The notes under the pieces are model-generated. The model had not been told where the DNA came from and made no database searches. It worked only from the letters and a program-made list of their open reading frames with translations. From assembly GCF_910592395.1 (NCBI RefSeq), contig NC_088313.1, positions 994,501 to 1,058,500 on the forward strand: 64,000 bases of DNA, read 5' to 3'. Shown one piece after another: positions 41,515 to 54,862 of the stretch (position 1 is the first letter of the stretch; the number at the start of each line of letters is the position of its first letter). Position numbers and translations under genes: made by a program. The stretch is from Lineus longissimus (lineage: Eukaryota; Nemertea; Pilidiophora; Heteronemertea; Lineidae).

Positions 41515-44500
41515 AATGTTTTATTTGACGCCCTGTATACATGATATAAGGTTATGAGTGTAACATAGTCGAAAGTCTTTTCACTTGTGCACTGCCCTAT
41601 TGTCCTGGTATGCCGATCTTTTGTGAGAGCATTTTTATCAAAGCCGCGAACAATGGAAAGTGAGACAACGTAATACTCTCAATCTAAATGGGAACAATGG
41701 GGTTCTTCCACTTAGGGCAAGCCTATTGTTGGGGTCATTGATTAGGAATATGACAGAGCTCCATAACACGACAATCGGGTTTTTTTCACTTTCCCCACAT
41801 CTCACTCTGACCCTTATTCAGTGTAGGCTGATCCTTTGTGTTTCTGTTCTAATCGAATTCGTGGACAATAGGGCGTACCCTCAATGGAAAGACTCCATTG
41901 TCCGCTAGTTTTTAGGTCTTCGCCTCTCACGGCATAGCAATGGTTATAAAGCAGAATTTGTTGAAATTGCTGAATTGTAGAATCGGTGGAAACTGCGGCA
42001 TCTTCGGAAATTGGACCGCGAAATAGTCTACGATAGTAAGAGAATGTCCATATTAAATATACAAGTAAACAAACAAATATTTATAACATTCGCTACATTT
42101 TGACTTCCCGATGAGGAAATGTTCTGACAGAAAAAAATACAGACCATTTGTGTTTTTTTTCAGAATGCTTAATATATATCGCGGTTGAAACTATTTGATA
42201 CTTATGGAGATGTAAATATTTATTACATAGATGTATTCAATATCGATAAATTCGTACTGTTTTTAGACGGTTTCTGCCCCGTTTCGCCAGATTCCGTCAT
42301 TTCAGCAATTTCTGCTGAGCCGCCCTGGTCTCCTCCACATACCTCATTATTCGTCTTAATGTAGCAGCCACCGACCCACTCCGGGGGGATGTTGATGCTG
42401 ACTTGTTCCGGCTTTAGATCAATAAAGATGTCTGATGTATTTATTTGCAGGCAGATGATTTTGTAAGCGGAATGAGAAAGGGCGAGGCAATGGGCGAGTG
42501 ATTCGATCTGTCTTGGCAGAGCAGCCCTATCTGGGGTATTGTGTTCACCAAGGCAAGTCAGTCGCCGCAGCCCCACCACGCTAACATCATATGCTTGCTT
42601 ATTTACGTGTAATTGATCTGGTGGTCTCTCACTTCTCAGCGTTCGACGACGGCATCAAGTTCTTAAGGATAGCATCCCGCGAAGTTACTATTTATAGCTC
42701 ACAAGGTCATTTGAATAAGATATTCATGACGTTTTAGTCACGTGACAGTCGGACATCGACACTTATTTCTACGCATTTGAGCTTATTTCAAACTCAATTT
42801 ATCTTTGAGCCTGCATTGTTTTTAGCATGAATGATACCATAGAGTCAGAGAGAGAAATATTCAGAACAATTATGTAGTATTTCCAACACTCGGACATGTG
42901 CCAGATTGAATCTAACTGCCCTAGTTAGAAAGCCTGAATCCATTACGAAACCGCATGTTTGTCCGACATTGCCTGTAATTCAGCGTTAGGGAAATAGAGG
43001 GCAGCAGCTGCAGTGACGTCATCTTCGCGGAATGCTATTAGAACTGATTGCCAATTTCGAGGTTGGGAGTCTGTTCTTTGTTTTCCAGCAAACAGCCGTC
43101 CATTCTCTTCCTTTAAAAGGAGTGTTAATTGCTTCCAGTCAGACTGGTGGTGCCTACGATCAACCCCTTGCTTTATACTTTCAAGTTGCCTGAAACTGCT
43201 ACGTGACAGGCGTATGTCGATCTGTGACCTGCTTTGAATATAAGACCTTTGGTGAACAGACACGAAAATACTATTGTGCATGAAAAGTAATATTTGAGAT
43301 ATGATATTCGCCTACGCTATATTGGAGTAACCCCGACAACTTTTGACCTGCTCTGTTGAACGTGTTACATATAAGCTCTTCAGTTAAAAGACACCAACAA
43401 ATGAATAGTGCATGAACATGTATATGATATTTGATATTTGCCGAAGAGTTGATTGAGTTACAGACATCAGAACACGACATTTTCTTGATTTCATTTTATT
43501 TTTTCCTTCGTTTGAGAACTTCGAGTAAAGGCCATTAGTGACACTAATTACATGTCTTACTCGACTTTTATTACCTATCATACAGCTGAAAATCAAGTCA
43601 GTCGTACGACTTCATAAATTATTTTTCAAGAATACAAATGTCACAGATTTTGTTTTATTTGGCTCGCACTCTTTCTGTTATAAAAAAATGTCCGCGGATA
43701 TTGCAGGCAGGGCGAGGCTTCAGGTCCACCCACCAAGTAATTGATACTAAACTCGACCAAAGGAGCAATGACCTTCTTTCGCCGTCATGGCGTGAGACGC
43801 ATCCGTTCTCCTCCTTGCACTCTGATACATGCCCCAAACGACTCTACCTGTCAATTAAACTATGACAACTCATAATGTCGCTACATGCAGTAAAGTGTTT
43901 TTAAGATAGACCTGGCCAATAGTACTTGGCTGACCTCTTGTCAAACTGTAATAATGTGACCACAAATAGTTATGTTATTGTTACACAACCCTGTGCAGCC
44001 GGTGTCATAGTTGACTGGATTAAGAGTTGATACTGTGAAAGAACATTAGGATAATGTTGTTTTGTGCAACACCACAATGCTGAACAAGTAGCAATTGCGG
44101 TCACCCTGTCACAGGTTTGACCTTACATCAGCCTCGTGACTGGATGACCTTAAAGCCACGTCAATAGCAAAGGTCAGGTCACTCTGGTGGTTGTTTCCAT
44201 GACTATGACACACGGCGCTGCCCTAGCGGCATGCCACCATAGTGGTAAGAAAGCTGTCGGCATTTACCTCTTAAGCGAACACAATTTATCTTAATGGCGG
44301 CGTTATTCTCAGACCAGCCATTCTTAAGAAGGTCGACCGGACACAGACCACAGTCATCGGTCTTCGATATCCTGTTATGCCTTTTATAGGTTTATAGGAA
44401 AAAGCAACAGTTGATACGTGCCTCCAGCCATACCAAGTCGACCACCCTGTTAAGTGTAAATAATGCTTAATATCGTATCGGCTTTCACGTGAGCCCCCCC

Positions 44501-44523
44501 CCCCGCAAAGGAGCATTTTCTGT

Positions 44524-44636
44524 CGCTGCGACCTGCGATAATTGTAATTATCGCCAAAAACCAATTATAGAAGGATAATATCTTCTGTGGGTAACTCGGT
44601 CACCGCTGATTTTGATATTTATGGGCAGGTCGCAGC
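44524..44636. repeat. Short inverted repeat
   Basis: CTGCGACCTGC at the left and GCAGGTCGCAG at the right are exact reverse complements, 91 bp apart. A second palindrome, GATAATTGTAATTATC, follows the left arm. It may be the remains of a small element. Confidence 0.55.
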
Positions 44637-45591
44637 CACCTGTGATGATCACCGCAAACGAGAGATAATGTCTCCTGCAATAATTATCGCAGATCGCTGC
44701 AATAAAACATCTCGTTTGTTGTTTGGCTACAGCAAGTTTGTGAGTAAAGTCTTGCAAGCCGGTCATAATACGTAGTCACACACTTCTTATGGACCTGTCT
44801 ACTCCACATGATGGTAAAAATGCCGATAATGTCTTTTGTTATTCGGTAGAGTGTGTTTTTACATGTTTTACCTCATCTAATGGAATGAATCGCCAGTTGC
44901 AAGAACGAATTCATCGAAACGATACGAAACAAAATCGACGATAAAGTAACCTGGAAAATGGATTCCCCGAAATAAAGTAGTCGCGTCGAAACAGCAATCC
45001 ATTAATGCTTCTACTGAAATGACAGTCTTTTTTATTTGCTGAGTGCATTGACATTTTAGTTTGCACATGTCACATGAGCATGAGAGATCATTGCAATATC
45101 GCAGTCTGCGGACGAGGTTGATTGTCGAGGTTGATTAGCCAACAGGGGTGCGACATTTTGCCCAAACAGCATCTGCACACCTGCGCGTACTGTTGAACCT
45201 GATCACAGAGGTTGCACACCGGAAGTTGGGGAGCGCATTGACCCCTGGGAATGGAGGTTGCAGACAAGTGTGCTACTTTGAGCGCCGTCTGGCGAGGCCA
45301 TGGATTTTTGTAGACGTCTGTGGGATGTGGAATGGATGTCCGGCACATTCACAATAGATTGCGAAAGCTTCCTTCCCGTTCGTAGGAACCTGGTAAAGGT
45401 GGATAACAGGTGGTATCAACTATCGGTCTCCATTTCCTCTATGTCAATAAATCTTTCGGTAAAGGCTATGGGCTTACAGTAAAGTCGATTGTTCGTCACA
45501 ATCTCTGCGCAGCTGAGACAAATTCCGATAGACCATTTACAATGTTTTCCCGGTGTCGCGGACGAAAACGTCTCCCCGGAAAAGGTGTCCG

Positions 45592-45683
45592 AGAGAGATT
45601 AAAAGCGCATATTAGAATACTTTGTTCTCCTGACATTAGAGAGATTAAAAGCGCATATTAGAATACTTTGTTCTCCTGACATT
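45592..45683 (+). repeat. Exact 46-bp tandem duplication
   Basis: Bases 45592-45637 are repeated without visible change at 45638-45683 (AGAGAGATTAAAAGCGC … CTCCTGACATT). The identity implies a very recent event, or a local assembly artefact. Confidence 0.9.
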
Positions 45684-46559
45684 CTATCCTAGTACATGTA
45701 CAGTTAAACTTTACTTCTGTGTAGCACTCTTAAAGCACCCTCCACATTTAGTCGAGACCTACTCTACTATTCACACGTGATGAATAGCTATGGAAACTGA
45801 TGACGAATACGATCTTACAATTGTTCAGACCACAGAGTATATCCCAAAGAGTCGGAAGTAAGGCAGACTATGACAGAAGGGGGATCTAACGGTCCATATT
45901 CCTGCTTTTAGATATATATGACATTTGCCAATCATAGATGGGACATCAAGCTCGGCATCCAATCAAGTTTTATCAAATTTTAACCATCCAATCCTGAGAT
46001 ACAGCAAATTCAATGTTTTGTTTCTATGTTATACTGACAGTGAGGTATCAATTTCTGTTCTAAAGCGCCTCAAAGTAAACCGTCATTGAAATGTCATTTT
46101 GACTGTTGTTCGATACTTCCGTCAATATAATTATGTTGCTTTATACACTGTTAACAGGGATACATACAACCAAGGTGTTTTAGAGTGTCAAACCTACATT
46201 ATTCTGACTTTCCCGATAACCTCGCCATGAGCGTATGTGATTATTGATCACCATCTACGGGTATCGATCACCAGTGGCATATTACCGATCTATCAAAGTG
46301 TTCAATCATCACGACGACATTATCCCTCCTTTACGTGGCAACTTCAATTACCCCAACTTGACAATGGGACGCTGGTCCTCAGAATAGTGGTATTGTCAAC
46401 ACAGTCTCTACTGCCGGATGCCATAATAAGAGGCCCATCAGTCAATGACGCGGACATGGTAAGTATCGTCCTGGTGACGAAGAACGTCAAGGGTTAGAGA
46501 AGTGCAAATGGTTTTACATGAAAACTTTTCGTACCGATCGCTGGAGTCACTATACGAGC

Positions 46560-46640
46560 CGCGGGATCACTGACTAGCAGTCAAGAGGTCCCTAGTGCGA
46601 TCCCCACTGCCGGTGTGAGACTTAAGGCATGTATCTTTGC
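46560..46640 (+). mobile_element. Degenerate tRNA-like SINE head
   Basis: CGCGGGATCACTGACTAG, GAGGTCCC and GTGCGATCCCCACTGCCGG follow the layout of an anticodon arm and T arm, with box A decayed. The downstream sequence may be its body. Confidence 0.35.
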
Positions 46641-48571
46641 GTTACATGCCTTGCTCCAACCAGGGTTTTTAATGGATACCAGTCGGAAATGTTCAGGTTG
46701 TAGCGCTGATTGAGCAGCTCATCTGAGATCGGTTGAACGGTTTCAGCATAGACTGGTAAATAAATAGAATTCACTTTGAAAATGATGTACATTATAAAGC
46801 TATATAAGAACGTGCATTTATTTATTCATTTACGACGAGGAGTTTGCTTGGAGACAATGCCGCTGCTTGGAGACTGCCGTATTACTCCTCACACAGAAGA
46901 CATGGGTTAGCCCTCGGAATATTTCGATGATTTCATTGATTTCGCCTTTTCATTTCGTTTCATTCCGGGTTCAATCAATAACCAACGAAGTGGTGTGATG
47001 CGGGTCGCATCCGGTGCAGTCATTTACTAATTGTAGCAACGAAACGGGAGACAATGAGAAGTAGGTGTGATATCCGGTCAAGACGAACTTTGCCGGAAGT
47101 ATGGTCACACTGAAAAGGTACTCGCGTTGCATCCGGCATATCCGGGTGTTGCATGCCCGAGACATCTTACAGTGAGATATTTCTCCATCTCGTTTCTGGC
47201 GCGGCGAGGTCAACAAATGTTATAAAACTTCTTCATTCTCTCAGAGCGAATATCCATTGCTTCCTTTATTTTGTTTTATCTAGTCGCGGACAATATCCAG
47301 TTATTGCACCCTTAACTCTATCATATATTTTTGCTAAAAGCGGCTGGCTTGATCTAATGGTGTGCGGAGGGCCTGCCTTTGACAATCTTGCCATTACTCA
47401 GCCAGCGATGTCAATAACATGCGAACGACGATTGTTGATAAACGACAAAATCATAGCGGGTTATCCAGCGTACTGTCTAGACAATCCTGGCTATATTCTG
47501 TACTTTTTGTTTCATGTATTATATAGATAATCCAAAAACTCAGTGACCATCCGTTTGATATGATAGTCGCCTTTAGACTTTATCTAGACAACAGTGGAAC
47601 CCCGATAACACGACAACTCATGGCACCGAGGCTTTTCAAATGTTCAAAGCCAAAAAATTGGGGGGAGGGGGCTGATGATGTTTCTTCATTTGGAGCAGAA
47701 AAAAAACAAGTGAAAAAAATATTTGGACTTAGAAATTTGTTCATCATTCAGAGTTGATTTTTTTTCATAAGTTTAAAATTCTGTTACCGGGGCGCATTCG
47801 CAGGCACTTCGTCAAGGTTGCCATTAATTCATCAGAGTTATGCCAGAGGGGCTGCGAGAAAACGGCTGTGACGTGGCGCAACGGATACAGGATCGAAAAT
47901 ATCGGGGAATGAATTAGGTGAAATACAGTAGTGCCATACGAATACCTATATAATTGGCAACTAATTGCAAAGTCAATAGTAGCCGACTGAACTCACAAGT
48001 TGCAAAGGTTGACATTAACTATAGCCTTTGGCAAAAATAAATGTCAACTTCATTTCAAGATATCATTCTGATATTAGAAGATCGTTGCTTGCTACATTAG
48101 ACTTTGAAGATACTTCGCTGGAGTCTGTTGACGATTTGAGGGGTCTGTAATTTATAATACTCCATTGTTGGAACTTTTCCCGTGTTTCCAATTGCTGCGC
48201 ATTTTATATGATACCATGTCATGCTGAAACCTCATATAATAACGCATGGGTTCCAAAATTAGATTTATCAAAACACAAACTTTGAATTACACACACCTCA
48301 GTTGTTTGTTCTCGAGGGCGGATAATAAGGACGTGGCATTTACTTCTGAAGCCGACTATCGCCTGCTCGTCTTCAAATGCCAAGATGGATGAGCTTCTCA
48401 GAGATGGCTATGTGTCTTCCTTACTGTGATAGCGGCGTTGTCGCGGAGGACTTGGCCATATTCTCATCCGTCACCAGCTTGTTTGGTGAGATTTCAGACA
48501 TGATGACAAGTTGATATAGAATATTCTTAGCACAAAGTGTATAGTCTTTTGGATGTTTTTCTAAAATCGAA

Positions 48572-48780
48572 TATTACGTCATTTTGACTCTTACTTCGAA
48601 GTTAAAAGAATTCAGGCCTAGTCCAATACGCGGTAACAAAGCCCGCGCCTAGGCCTAATTCCCATTGTTCTACTGTCTTATCTAAGCGTTATCAGAGCGA
48701 ATCTTGCTAACATCGACCCATCGAAACAGCTTTCATGGCGGTCGATAGGCCGAAACCGACCAAGGCTAATAAACGTAGTA
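48572..48780 (+). mobile_element. Element A, nearly full length
   Basis: It runs from ATTACGTCATTTTGACTC to GCTAATAAACGTAGTA. A 10-bp gap in the middle removes part of the CAATACACGGTCTATTGTC block. Confidence 0.85.
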
Positions 48781-50432
48781 GTTTTCTTCGCATATAATCC
48801 CCAAGCATGGTTTCGTCATTCCCATTGCATTGATCGTCTACTCAACGAAGATACCTTTACACGTCACCATGGCACACTGAGTCAAGTGGGTGCAATTCGT
48901 TGGAAGGGGATTATATATCGAATCCTGCACGACATTAACAAGTAACATAAAACTAACGGTAAACATAGGTAAGAGCTGTATCAATATTAGGCGAAACAAT
49001 TCCTTTCCCCGGTAGGTGCAGTATACATATCCCTATACCTGCAGATCATTCCGTGCCTACCTGTCCACCGGAGCAGACATTCTATTAATAAACCGAGCTC
49101 AGTTGATCACAGCGCACCAAGCGGTGCAGGAAAACAATACAAACTGCAAGCGCCGATCGCGATGATCGCGTCGGAGATTGAATTTGGCTTCAGGCGGATA
49201 TCATAGAAGGGTGACGACATGTGACACCCCTGCCCTCACAATCCAAGAGAAACATTCACCTTATCCACACCTGCAGCCATAACTAATTTGCTCTCAGTTT
49301 TCCAAGGCGTTTTTCCAGCCGCGTGTTATCCTGCCTCAGCTATGACACTCAATAGACGACGGCAATATGTTTTATCACAGGAATCTGGACGCAATTACAT
49401 TAATTTGCGGAATGACCGCATGCTGGAAAAAAATGTAGAAATAAGGCAACATCAAAGCAATGCATTTGAGAGATAATAAGGCGGCAGTGGGTGTCGCCTG
49501 CCTGGCGCGGTCAGAACAGCACACGCCTGTCTCTGTCAGTGCACTGGGTGGGATAAGCTATAAACAGCCTTCAAATCTAGGTCAACGTGACCAGGACGTC
49601 GCACTTGGTGTCAGCAACTTCTGTCGGGTAAGTGAGATCACGGCCACTGTCAATAGAATAGCAAAATGAACAGCAGACCAAAAGCTTGGCATTCCTTTCC
49701 TTAGGATTCTCAGTTTTCTCGATACCTTAAAGTCTTCTCACTTTAATTACATATGCCATAATGATTTACAACCAGGAGATTGACATACCTAAACGTTATT
49801 ATCAGAATCCTGTTTTAGTCGTATCATATTTTAATAGGTTTTCCGATCAGTTTAGAGGTTTCAAAGAAACGCATAATTACTTCCACCGACAACGTATGAT
49901 GGTATATTTATTGTCTGAATGGCGGATATAAGATTGGGCGGTAACGAAGCTAAAGCAAGGAAGACAGCACAAAGCTGATATCTCTTGACTTTGCATTCTT
50001 TGTCATCGTCTGCTTTGGCTATCCGTGTTTTGTTCTGTCTTTGTCTTTGTTTTCCTATGCCTCTGCTTCGCTTTAATTGTCTTTATTTGCGCTAATAATG
50101 CCCATACTAATCAGCTACAAAGAGCTCTAATACCCTCTATCACTGACATCAAGATTCTGTTATTGAAAGATCAAACAGATGCCACGTGGACTAGTAGTTA
50201 GTGCCGTGTGCACATGAGCTTGGCATTACTGATTCCAGGGCCATATTTTGCCAACAATGAAAAGCCTGTCGTCAATGTTTCGCCAGAATTTAACATTTTC
50301 TTCAAAGGCTTTAATTTGAAGTATGAAAAAGTTATACGTTTGACGATTCGCCACTCCGAACAGAAAAATAAGGGACCGGTTCGGAAGATGAAGCTACACC
50401 AGGTCGCCGATAGATGTCTCTTCTATCTAATA

Positions 50433-50664
50433 CATTATTTTTTCTGCCCCTTTCTGCCCCTCGCAGTTAAAAGAAAGAATTCAGGTCTAGCCCAATACAC
50501 GGTCCATTGTCTTTGAACAAAGCCCGCTCGCACCAGGCCTAAATTCCCATTGTTCTGCTGTCTTATCTAAGGGTTATCAGGGCAAATCTTGATAACATCG
50601 ACCCCCACGAACAGCTTTCATGGCGGTCGATAGGCCTCCACCGACCAGGGCGATAAACGGAATG
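50433..50664 (+). mobile_element. Element A, full length
   Basis: It runs from CATTATTTTTTCTGCCCC to GGGCGATAAACGGAATG, flanked by TA on both sides. Hairpin arms GTTATCA/TGATAAC and ATCGACCCCC/GGCGGTCGAT are easy to see here. Confidence 0.85.
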
Positions 50665-50986
50665 TAAGTCACGCATGTACGAGGAATCCTTCCGTCACCC
50701 ATTTTCTCCGCTTATATCGACGTATGAACTTATCCCTGAGCATTAATCAGGCTGACAATTTATTATTAATTGGTGAAATATTTCCGGCTAATTTCAGAGG
50801 AAATACATTAATTTTGCGAACAAAATCGGAAACAGACAAATCGATTTCTGTCAATTTATATATAACATCCTCTGGCTGATATTATAGTGTTGCTCTAAAG
50901 GTTCTAACGCTGAGTGTCTTCTGCCAGACATAACTGTTAGCAGATGTAGTGGAGTCGAAGTAACGTTCAAGTGAAATCTATCAATT

Positions 50987-51013
50987 GTAGGGTAAGGGGC
51001 AAGATAACGTTAT
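50987..51013 (-). mobile_element. Element A left-end fragment, reverse
   Basis: AGGGTAAGGGGCAAGATAAC then GTTATG is the complement of the family's left terminus. Confidence 0.6.
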
Positions 51014-51428
51014 GGTAGCATGGGCATCTTAACCGACATCAAACCTGTATTGACGCCCGTGACAGTAGATTATGCTTGTGATGCTTCAGGCGATAATCGT
51101 TCATTATTTTCTACTTTCGGAAGCAATTTCGCTTTCTGACGGAAGTCAGAACATGGAGATTTCAGATATGAAAGGAACACACATATTGAACACTTATACA
51201 CTGTGTACAGGCTGACCCAGAAAATGCAACCAATGAAAATGATGCCGATATATATCATGTCCATTCAGGATTCAGCCCTGGGTTTCGTGAACATTATATG
51301 CCTTGTCAGTGCGAGACCTATAGGAGTATTACTCCCCCTGGATAGGGTGCTAGTCTATCACAGGTTTACTTCCAAGGCAAGCCTGGTACCCATTTACTCC
51401 CAGGTGGAGAGAAGCAAGTGGCAATTTA

Positions 51429-52001
51429 GTTATAAGCAATAGCGTAAGACACACTTCACGGGGTGTTTTGGTAAGCTATCCTAAAAAGCCATGATAGTAC
51501 ATGTACCTTCAATAAAAACAAAACACAGTGTTCCTCTGTCAAGTAATATTGTCTAAGACCTGTACTTTTATTCTTGTGTAAGAGTTATTTGATGAATTGA
51601 CACTGAAAGGTAGAAATGCCCCAAGGAACAAATCTGAAACTTCCGCCCCACGGGGACGAAGTATTGGTCTACCGCCCCACTCGCTCGTCACGTCTGCTGA
51701 ACCGTGCTGAATATGTACCGGCTACCGCTCTCTCCATTCCAATTGTACTTTGGTGGCTCAGTGGTCTGAGGCGCTGACCCGATTGGTTATTCTTTTTGCG
51801 CTGGTTCGAATCCCACCAGACCCCGACTACGTGAAATCAAGCAACTTCAAAGTGTCAATACACGATTCTGATAAGACCGCCCAGGGATTTTATTATTGAT
51901 TCCAAACATACATATGAAGTTCAGTTAGTACATGTTCATAGTTTATAAGCAATAGCGAAAGACATACTTGACGGGGTGTTTAGGTAAGCTATCTTAAAAA
52001 G
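51429..52001 (+). repeat. 61-bp direct repeats 512 bp apart
   Basis: TTATAAGCAATAGCG…GACGGGGTGTTTwGGTAAGCTAT occurs at 51429-51489 and again at 51941-52001 with about 90% identity. A tRNA-like SINE head lies between. The repeats could be conserved parts of two SINE copies or the ends of a small element. They are too short for LTRs and no polyprotein is present. Confidence 0.7.
51752..51830 (+). mobile_element. tRNA-derived SINE head
   Basis: TGGCTCAGTGG matches box A and CTGGTTCGAATCCCACC matches box B. TGGTGG and CCACCA could pair as an acceptor stem, but the T arm does not fold properly, so this is not a functional tRNA gene. Confidence 0.6.
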
Positions 52002-53581
52002 CAAGACACTTCTACTTCGATGACAAATGGCATACATTGTCTTTTCATATTGGTGTACACGACTTTATATTGAATGCGTCGGAGTTTTTTTACCTAATAA
52101 GAAAATTTCAGATTTCATGTTAAGTTGATTAAATGTCAAATAAAGAACGACAGAAATCCTCCCCGAAGCAATTTTCAACTCAATTTCAACTTTTTATCGT
52201 TAAAATTTATTTTGGTATCTTAACTTTATTAACAGTTTAAGGTTATGGTTGACTTGAATTCGCGGGCGGATCAGAGCACGGCACGTTAGTTGATTAGAAA
52301 ATAAACACTTTTTGTTTCTGACACTTAATTTGACATTAGAATCATATCATCATGACTTGATTCCATCGTCCCATCGCCCAGGTTTGTCTGGTTTTGGTAT
52401 CTTTACGCACCTGTGCGCTTACCGATGAGCATTTTAATGAAGTTCCTAGCTCTGGTTACTTGATTAATAGATTGACGCCATTTAACACCATAATATTATT
52501 CAGATACCACCATAATCCCGCGAGACACGCGAAGTAGGCTGCATCTGCGGGGAGCGGTCCCCATAAACAGTGGGAAATCCAGCAGTAATGGTACTTCAGA
52601 CACACTGCGCAGGCGGAAGCCAGGCTCCGTAATGTAATGTATGTTGCTATGTGATGTCTGGAGCTTTTTTATGAATGACTGTTTGGGGGGTGGGTCGACG
52701 ATCACCGTGGTATTTTTGGCGATGACCGTGCGTGGGTGTGAAGTGTCAATTTCGACTTGCCGAATGAAAACTTCAATTCCGGCCTCATCTTTGATCTTAT
52801 CTTGTAGATAGGGACGGGTTTGGGCGGTCTAGCCACCAATTGGCCGCCAATAATCCCCCTGTGCCAACCTCGTGGCTGACAATACAGGTATCTGATAATA
52901 AAGTCAACTAATTACTTATCAATTTAACGTGTGCAACATCCATCCCGGGCGTTCAAAAGATGCGTTAAATATATACCGTTTTATCTTGCTCGTCGGTTCA
53001 TCGGTGGGTAATTAGAAAATGTGGCACGCCTGTCTATCAGCGATAAACCCGATGTCATTATCTGTCCTTTATTGGCTGGCTTTTAAAGGTGATAAATGTA
53101 GTCACGCTATGAACATGGCGAATAAACTCTTAAAGGGAAGCGAGGTGTTCGCATAAAAATTAAAACTACGAAGAACGCCGGTTGCCCGCATGCCATAGGT
53201 CCCCTTCGCCTCCCCTCTTTTATATGCCAAATCACTCAGGTGAGAAAAATGACATCAGGCTTTACGAGTCAGGCACCGTATATCAAGGATACTACCTGTA
53301 CTTCGTGTTCCAAACGTACCCCTTACTCCTGCCTTCACCTCTGATGTGATCATTACAAATTACCCATAATGACTCCGCTACGATATGATCTTGCCATGCA
53401 CTGTCAGGACATATTCTTGATACTTTATATGATGGGTGCCAAAGGTTGTTTCCCCTCATATGTCGAATCGTAATACGCCAATTTATGATGATGTCAGGTA
53501 TAGAAGTCAATCCCATCGAGTCTTAAAGAATTGTTTCTACATACAAACGTCCTTTTGTCGCCTGGGAAAGAGACATAAGCC

Positions 53582-53910
53582 GCGCGTACACCACCTGAAA
53601 ATGGACCACCAATCTTGGTTCGCGAACCAATGCCGCACCATCGAAAATCCACCAAGCGCGTACACCAGCGCTGCAGCTAGTTATAAAATCCGGCAACAGA
53701 TGGCGCGCAAACAATAAGCAGAAAGCGCGCCATTTCGAAAGCGCCGCCTGTCGCCGAATCATCTAACTAGCTAATTGCCGATCCATTAGCGCGTACACCA
53801 CGACAAAGCCGAGCTTTTAACAATTCGCCCGGCAATTTGTACCGGCAATGGATTGCCGAACAAATTTGTCGCGGCAATATTGGTCCACCAATATTTCGTG
53901 GTGTACGCGC
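53582..53910. mobile_element. Composite inverted-repeat element with GCGCGTACACCAC ends
   Basis: GCGCGTACACCAC at 53582 is exactly mirrored by GTGGTGTACGCGC ending at 53910. Two further same-orientation copies of the terminus lie inside, at 53656 and 53789. The inner one pairs with the right end over 15 bp, defining a 122-bp sub-element, 53789-53910. Confidence 0.75.
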
Positions 53911-53939
53911 AACTATAAAAGACGAAGGACAAGCCAGGT

Positions 53940-54130
53940 TATGTTTATCTGTCAGTTTTGGCCTATCAACCTCATTAAAGTTTTTTCTGGGGGGTCGATG
54001 TCATCAAGACTTGCCCTGATTGCCCTCTGATAAGACAGTAGAACAATGGGATTTAAGGTCAAGGTGTGAGCGGACTTTGTTTTAAGACAATAGACAGTGT
54101 ATTGGGCTAGGCCTGAATCGATGTAAACTC
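53940..54130 (-). mobile_element. Element A, reverse
   Basis: It runs from GTTTTGGCCTATCAACC through TGTGAGCGGACTTTGTTT to GGGCTAGGCCTGAATCG. The left terminus is replaced by unrelated sequence. Confidence 0.8.
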
Positions 54131-54862
54131 AAAAACGAAACGATCGCATAAAGTTAATTTATCAATTCTGCAGTGTGATTCAATGTTCACGATGTGTATA
54201 CACGAGGGTAATTACATGTACACGAATTTCGCATTTTCTCGACCAGTGTTTCTCATTTGCTTGTGCATTAATCTTGCAATGTTTGTACAGTTGAGCTTTG
54301 ATCAAGAAACGAGAAAAATACATTTTTTTCATGAGTGCGTACGTGAACGTTGGGCTGTATGTACACGTACTTATTTCCTAACGTATGATGCTTCAAAGTG
54401 CATTATAACATGTCTTATCATACAATATCGAGATGTCACTAAGATAAGCTGGATTATGACAGCCCATGCACTGACTGGAACTTGCCTTAATCTTCCACAG
54501 AATTCGTTTTGTGATATTTGTGAATATTCGCCATTTGGTGACAAATTCGTCATCGTATTGTTCATTCACCCAAGGCATACAAGACAATTTAATTTAATCA
54601 GACTCAGAAGCCGCCACGAAACAGACGTGGTTATTTTTGAATCGCTTTATTCACTGAGTTAATCTCATGGGAGGTGTCTGCTTGTCATCACTTAGGTACA
54701 TGTAAAAAAAGCTCTGCGTTTTAAGCTGGGAACGGATTTTACACCGCACTGGCGGGTTTCTACTAAAACAGGGACCGAGCTCCAAACTGAAATGTCTTTT
54801 TCAATCAGTTGTCAGCAAAAACCTGCTGAAAGATTTCGTCGGCCATGGCGCCGTTCCGTTCG

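Noticed and set aside
42223-42579. 118-codon minus-strand frame
   Set aside because: Its composition is protein-like, but I recognise no domain and see no clear acceptor or promoter, so it stays unannotated.
51752-51830. Functional tRNA gene
   Set aside because: Box A and box B are present, but the anticodon and T arms do not pair properly, so a SINE head fits better.
51429-52001. LTR retrotransposon
   Set aside because: The 61-bp direct repeats are too short, only 512 bp apart, and no gag/pol-like coding sequence lies between them.
54183-54662. 159-codon plus-strand frame
   Set aside because: It lies in A/T-rich DNA directly after an element A copy, has no recognisable domain and has no splice partners. 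A unique transcribed exon cannot be excluded.
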